A DNA stretch of 64,000 nt, taken from the NCBI GenBank assembly GCA_032718475.1, contig JAUCBJ010009064.1, forward strand, positions 1-64,000, read 5' to 3'. Positions 63,209-64,000 of this stretch are shown in pieces. The position numbers and the translations under genes were made by a program. Under the pieces are notes generated by a model. The model saw only the letters and a list, made by a program, of their open reading frames with translations. It was not told where the DNA came from and ran no database searches. The stretch's first letter is position 1. Each line of letters starts with the position of its first letter. The DNA is from Nemertoderma westbladi (taxonomy: Eukaryota > Xenacoelomorpha > Nemertodermatida > Nemertodermatidae).

Positions 63209-63658
63209 TCAAGCATAACTATCCTTGGTCGATCGCTTACTTCTCGCCCAATCAATCTGGTGTTCCTCCACCGCAATCAATACCCTAGTGAGTACGGCTG
63301 CGGGAAGGATGAGAAGGGGATCCGAATAAACCACATCTGCCATCTTTGCTCCGCACTCGGGTGTCAGCTCTACAGTATCCGCACTACTGGAGCTGTCGGG
63401 CCGCTGAAAAATAAGTTCACGGCTCGCGAGTTGTTGCTGTTCCGCTGCTTCTTGGTCCCGCTTGACCTGAGCTCGAGTGCCTATGATAGACCTACGGTGT
63501 TGGACCAGCCTAGGATCTGATACTACTACTGGAGGGATGATCTTTCTTACAGTAGGAGGTGAGTTGAACTTCGGTCTCACACATTCCACACTCCTGTCTG
63601 GGTCACAGATGGTTGTATCTAGGAGACTGTCTGACAGATTTTGCTTTGTGTCAGACAT
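63209..63658 (-). pseudogene. BEL/Pao copy B: gag N-terminus ending at a TGA
   Basis: 149 residues from ATG 63656-63658 (MSDTKQNLSDSLLD) to TGA 63209-63211 after KDSYA. The equivalent codon in copy A is CGA (Arg). After the stop the same frame continues as YTREELKSIVESQWNF into the following segment. Gag of this copy therefore carries a single nonsense change here. Confidence 0.82.
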
Positions 63659-64000
63659 GTTTGTTTGTACAGTTGAATGCCTACTGCTATATTACAGTTT
63701 AAGCAAGTCTAGTAATTCAGTATCACTGTTAGCCTAGTAATTAATTACCGATACTGCTACTCAGTGTAGCGTGATATATATATATAATATATTAGAATAC
63801 CGGTATGCTTATAGTATATATATAAGTATTATTACAGACTAGGTTTGTCACAGAATACCGGTATGTAATTTCAGCACAAATATATAGCAATATATAATAA
63901 GCCTATCGTGAATACCGGTATGCAGCTTACACTTATAGTATATATAAGTATAATTATGAACTAGAATTAATTACAGAATACCGGTATAATTTCAGCCTAA
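63659..64000 (-). promoter_or_regulatory. 5' leader/LTR of BEL/Pao copy B with four ATACCGGTAT palindromes
   Basis: Palindromes at 63797, 63855, 63912 and 63978, spaced 58, 57 and 66 bases, each preceded by GA and set in AT-rich TATATA sequence. Homologous to 58174-58497. The element continues past the window edge. Confidence 0.6.

Overview
The window is eukaryotic, from an animal genome and most likely an invertebrate (species not identifiable). It holds Ty3/gypsy and BEL/Pao LTR retrotransposons, an endonuclease-type LINE, a relic of a virus-like A32-type packaging ATPase, foldback and short-TIR elements, long minisatellites, and two coiled-coil segments bounded by splice-like sites. There is no operon-like gene packing, and no rRNA or complete tRNA gene was seen. 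An exact 100-N block shows this is a scaffold with an assembly gap.

Layout. 1-4053 (-): an open Ty3/gypsy gag-pol frame running off the left edge, with a primer-binding-site candidate and LTR end at 4114-4126. 4301-11588: about 260 copies of a 28-bp minisatellite. 11946-12096 (+): a coiled-coil exon whose 3' boundary appears to have seeded the next array. 12078-23345: about 370 copies of a 30-bp minisatellite, each carrying a strong 5' splice-site-like core, interrupted by the N gap and a LINE 3' fragment. 23386-24487 and 36313-37974 (+): two halves of one decayed LINE. It is split by a young 11.8-kb LTR element at 24488-36307 with 541-bp LTRs that look identical and a TTAAG target duplication. 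38077-38233 (+): a second coiled-coil exon candidate. 39511-40548 (-): relic of a virus-like ATPase and a small basic protein. 40712-41052: 108-bp repeats with a tRNA-like B box. 41174-50052: two diverged copies of an unidentified element arranged tail to tail, with a foldback element, a LINE reverse transcriptase fragment and a TIR element between them. 51231-58173 and 58498-63658 (-): two decayed copies of a BEL/Pao element in head-to-tail order, each preceded by an AT-rich leader carrying a repeated 10-bp palindrome.

The most interesting object is the young LTR element. It has BEL-type gag and protease and intact LTRs, but no reverse transcriptase, RNase H or integrase. Instead it carries a long Asn-rich/coiled-coil gag extension, an array of about 25 short hairpins, and a separate 844-residue ORF. 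That ORF resembles a DEDD 3'-5' exonuclease followed by three zinc knuckles. The zinc-knuckle part looks related to the protein encoded at 41.2-42.3 kb in a different element. Such an element would depend on an autonomous relative for mobilisation. The second system worth attention is the 30-bp array, which looks like amplification of a host exon/intron junction.
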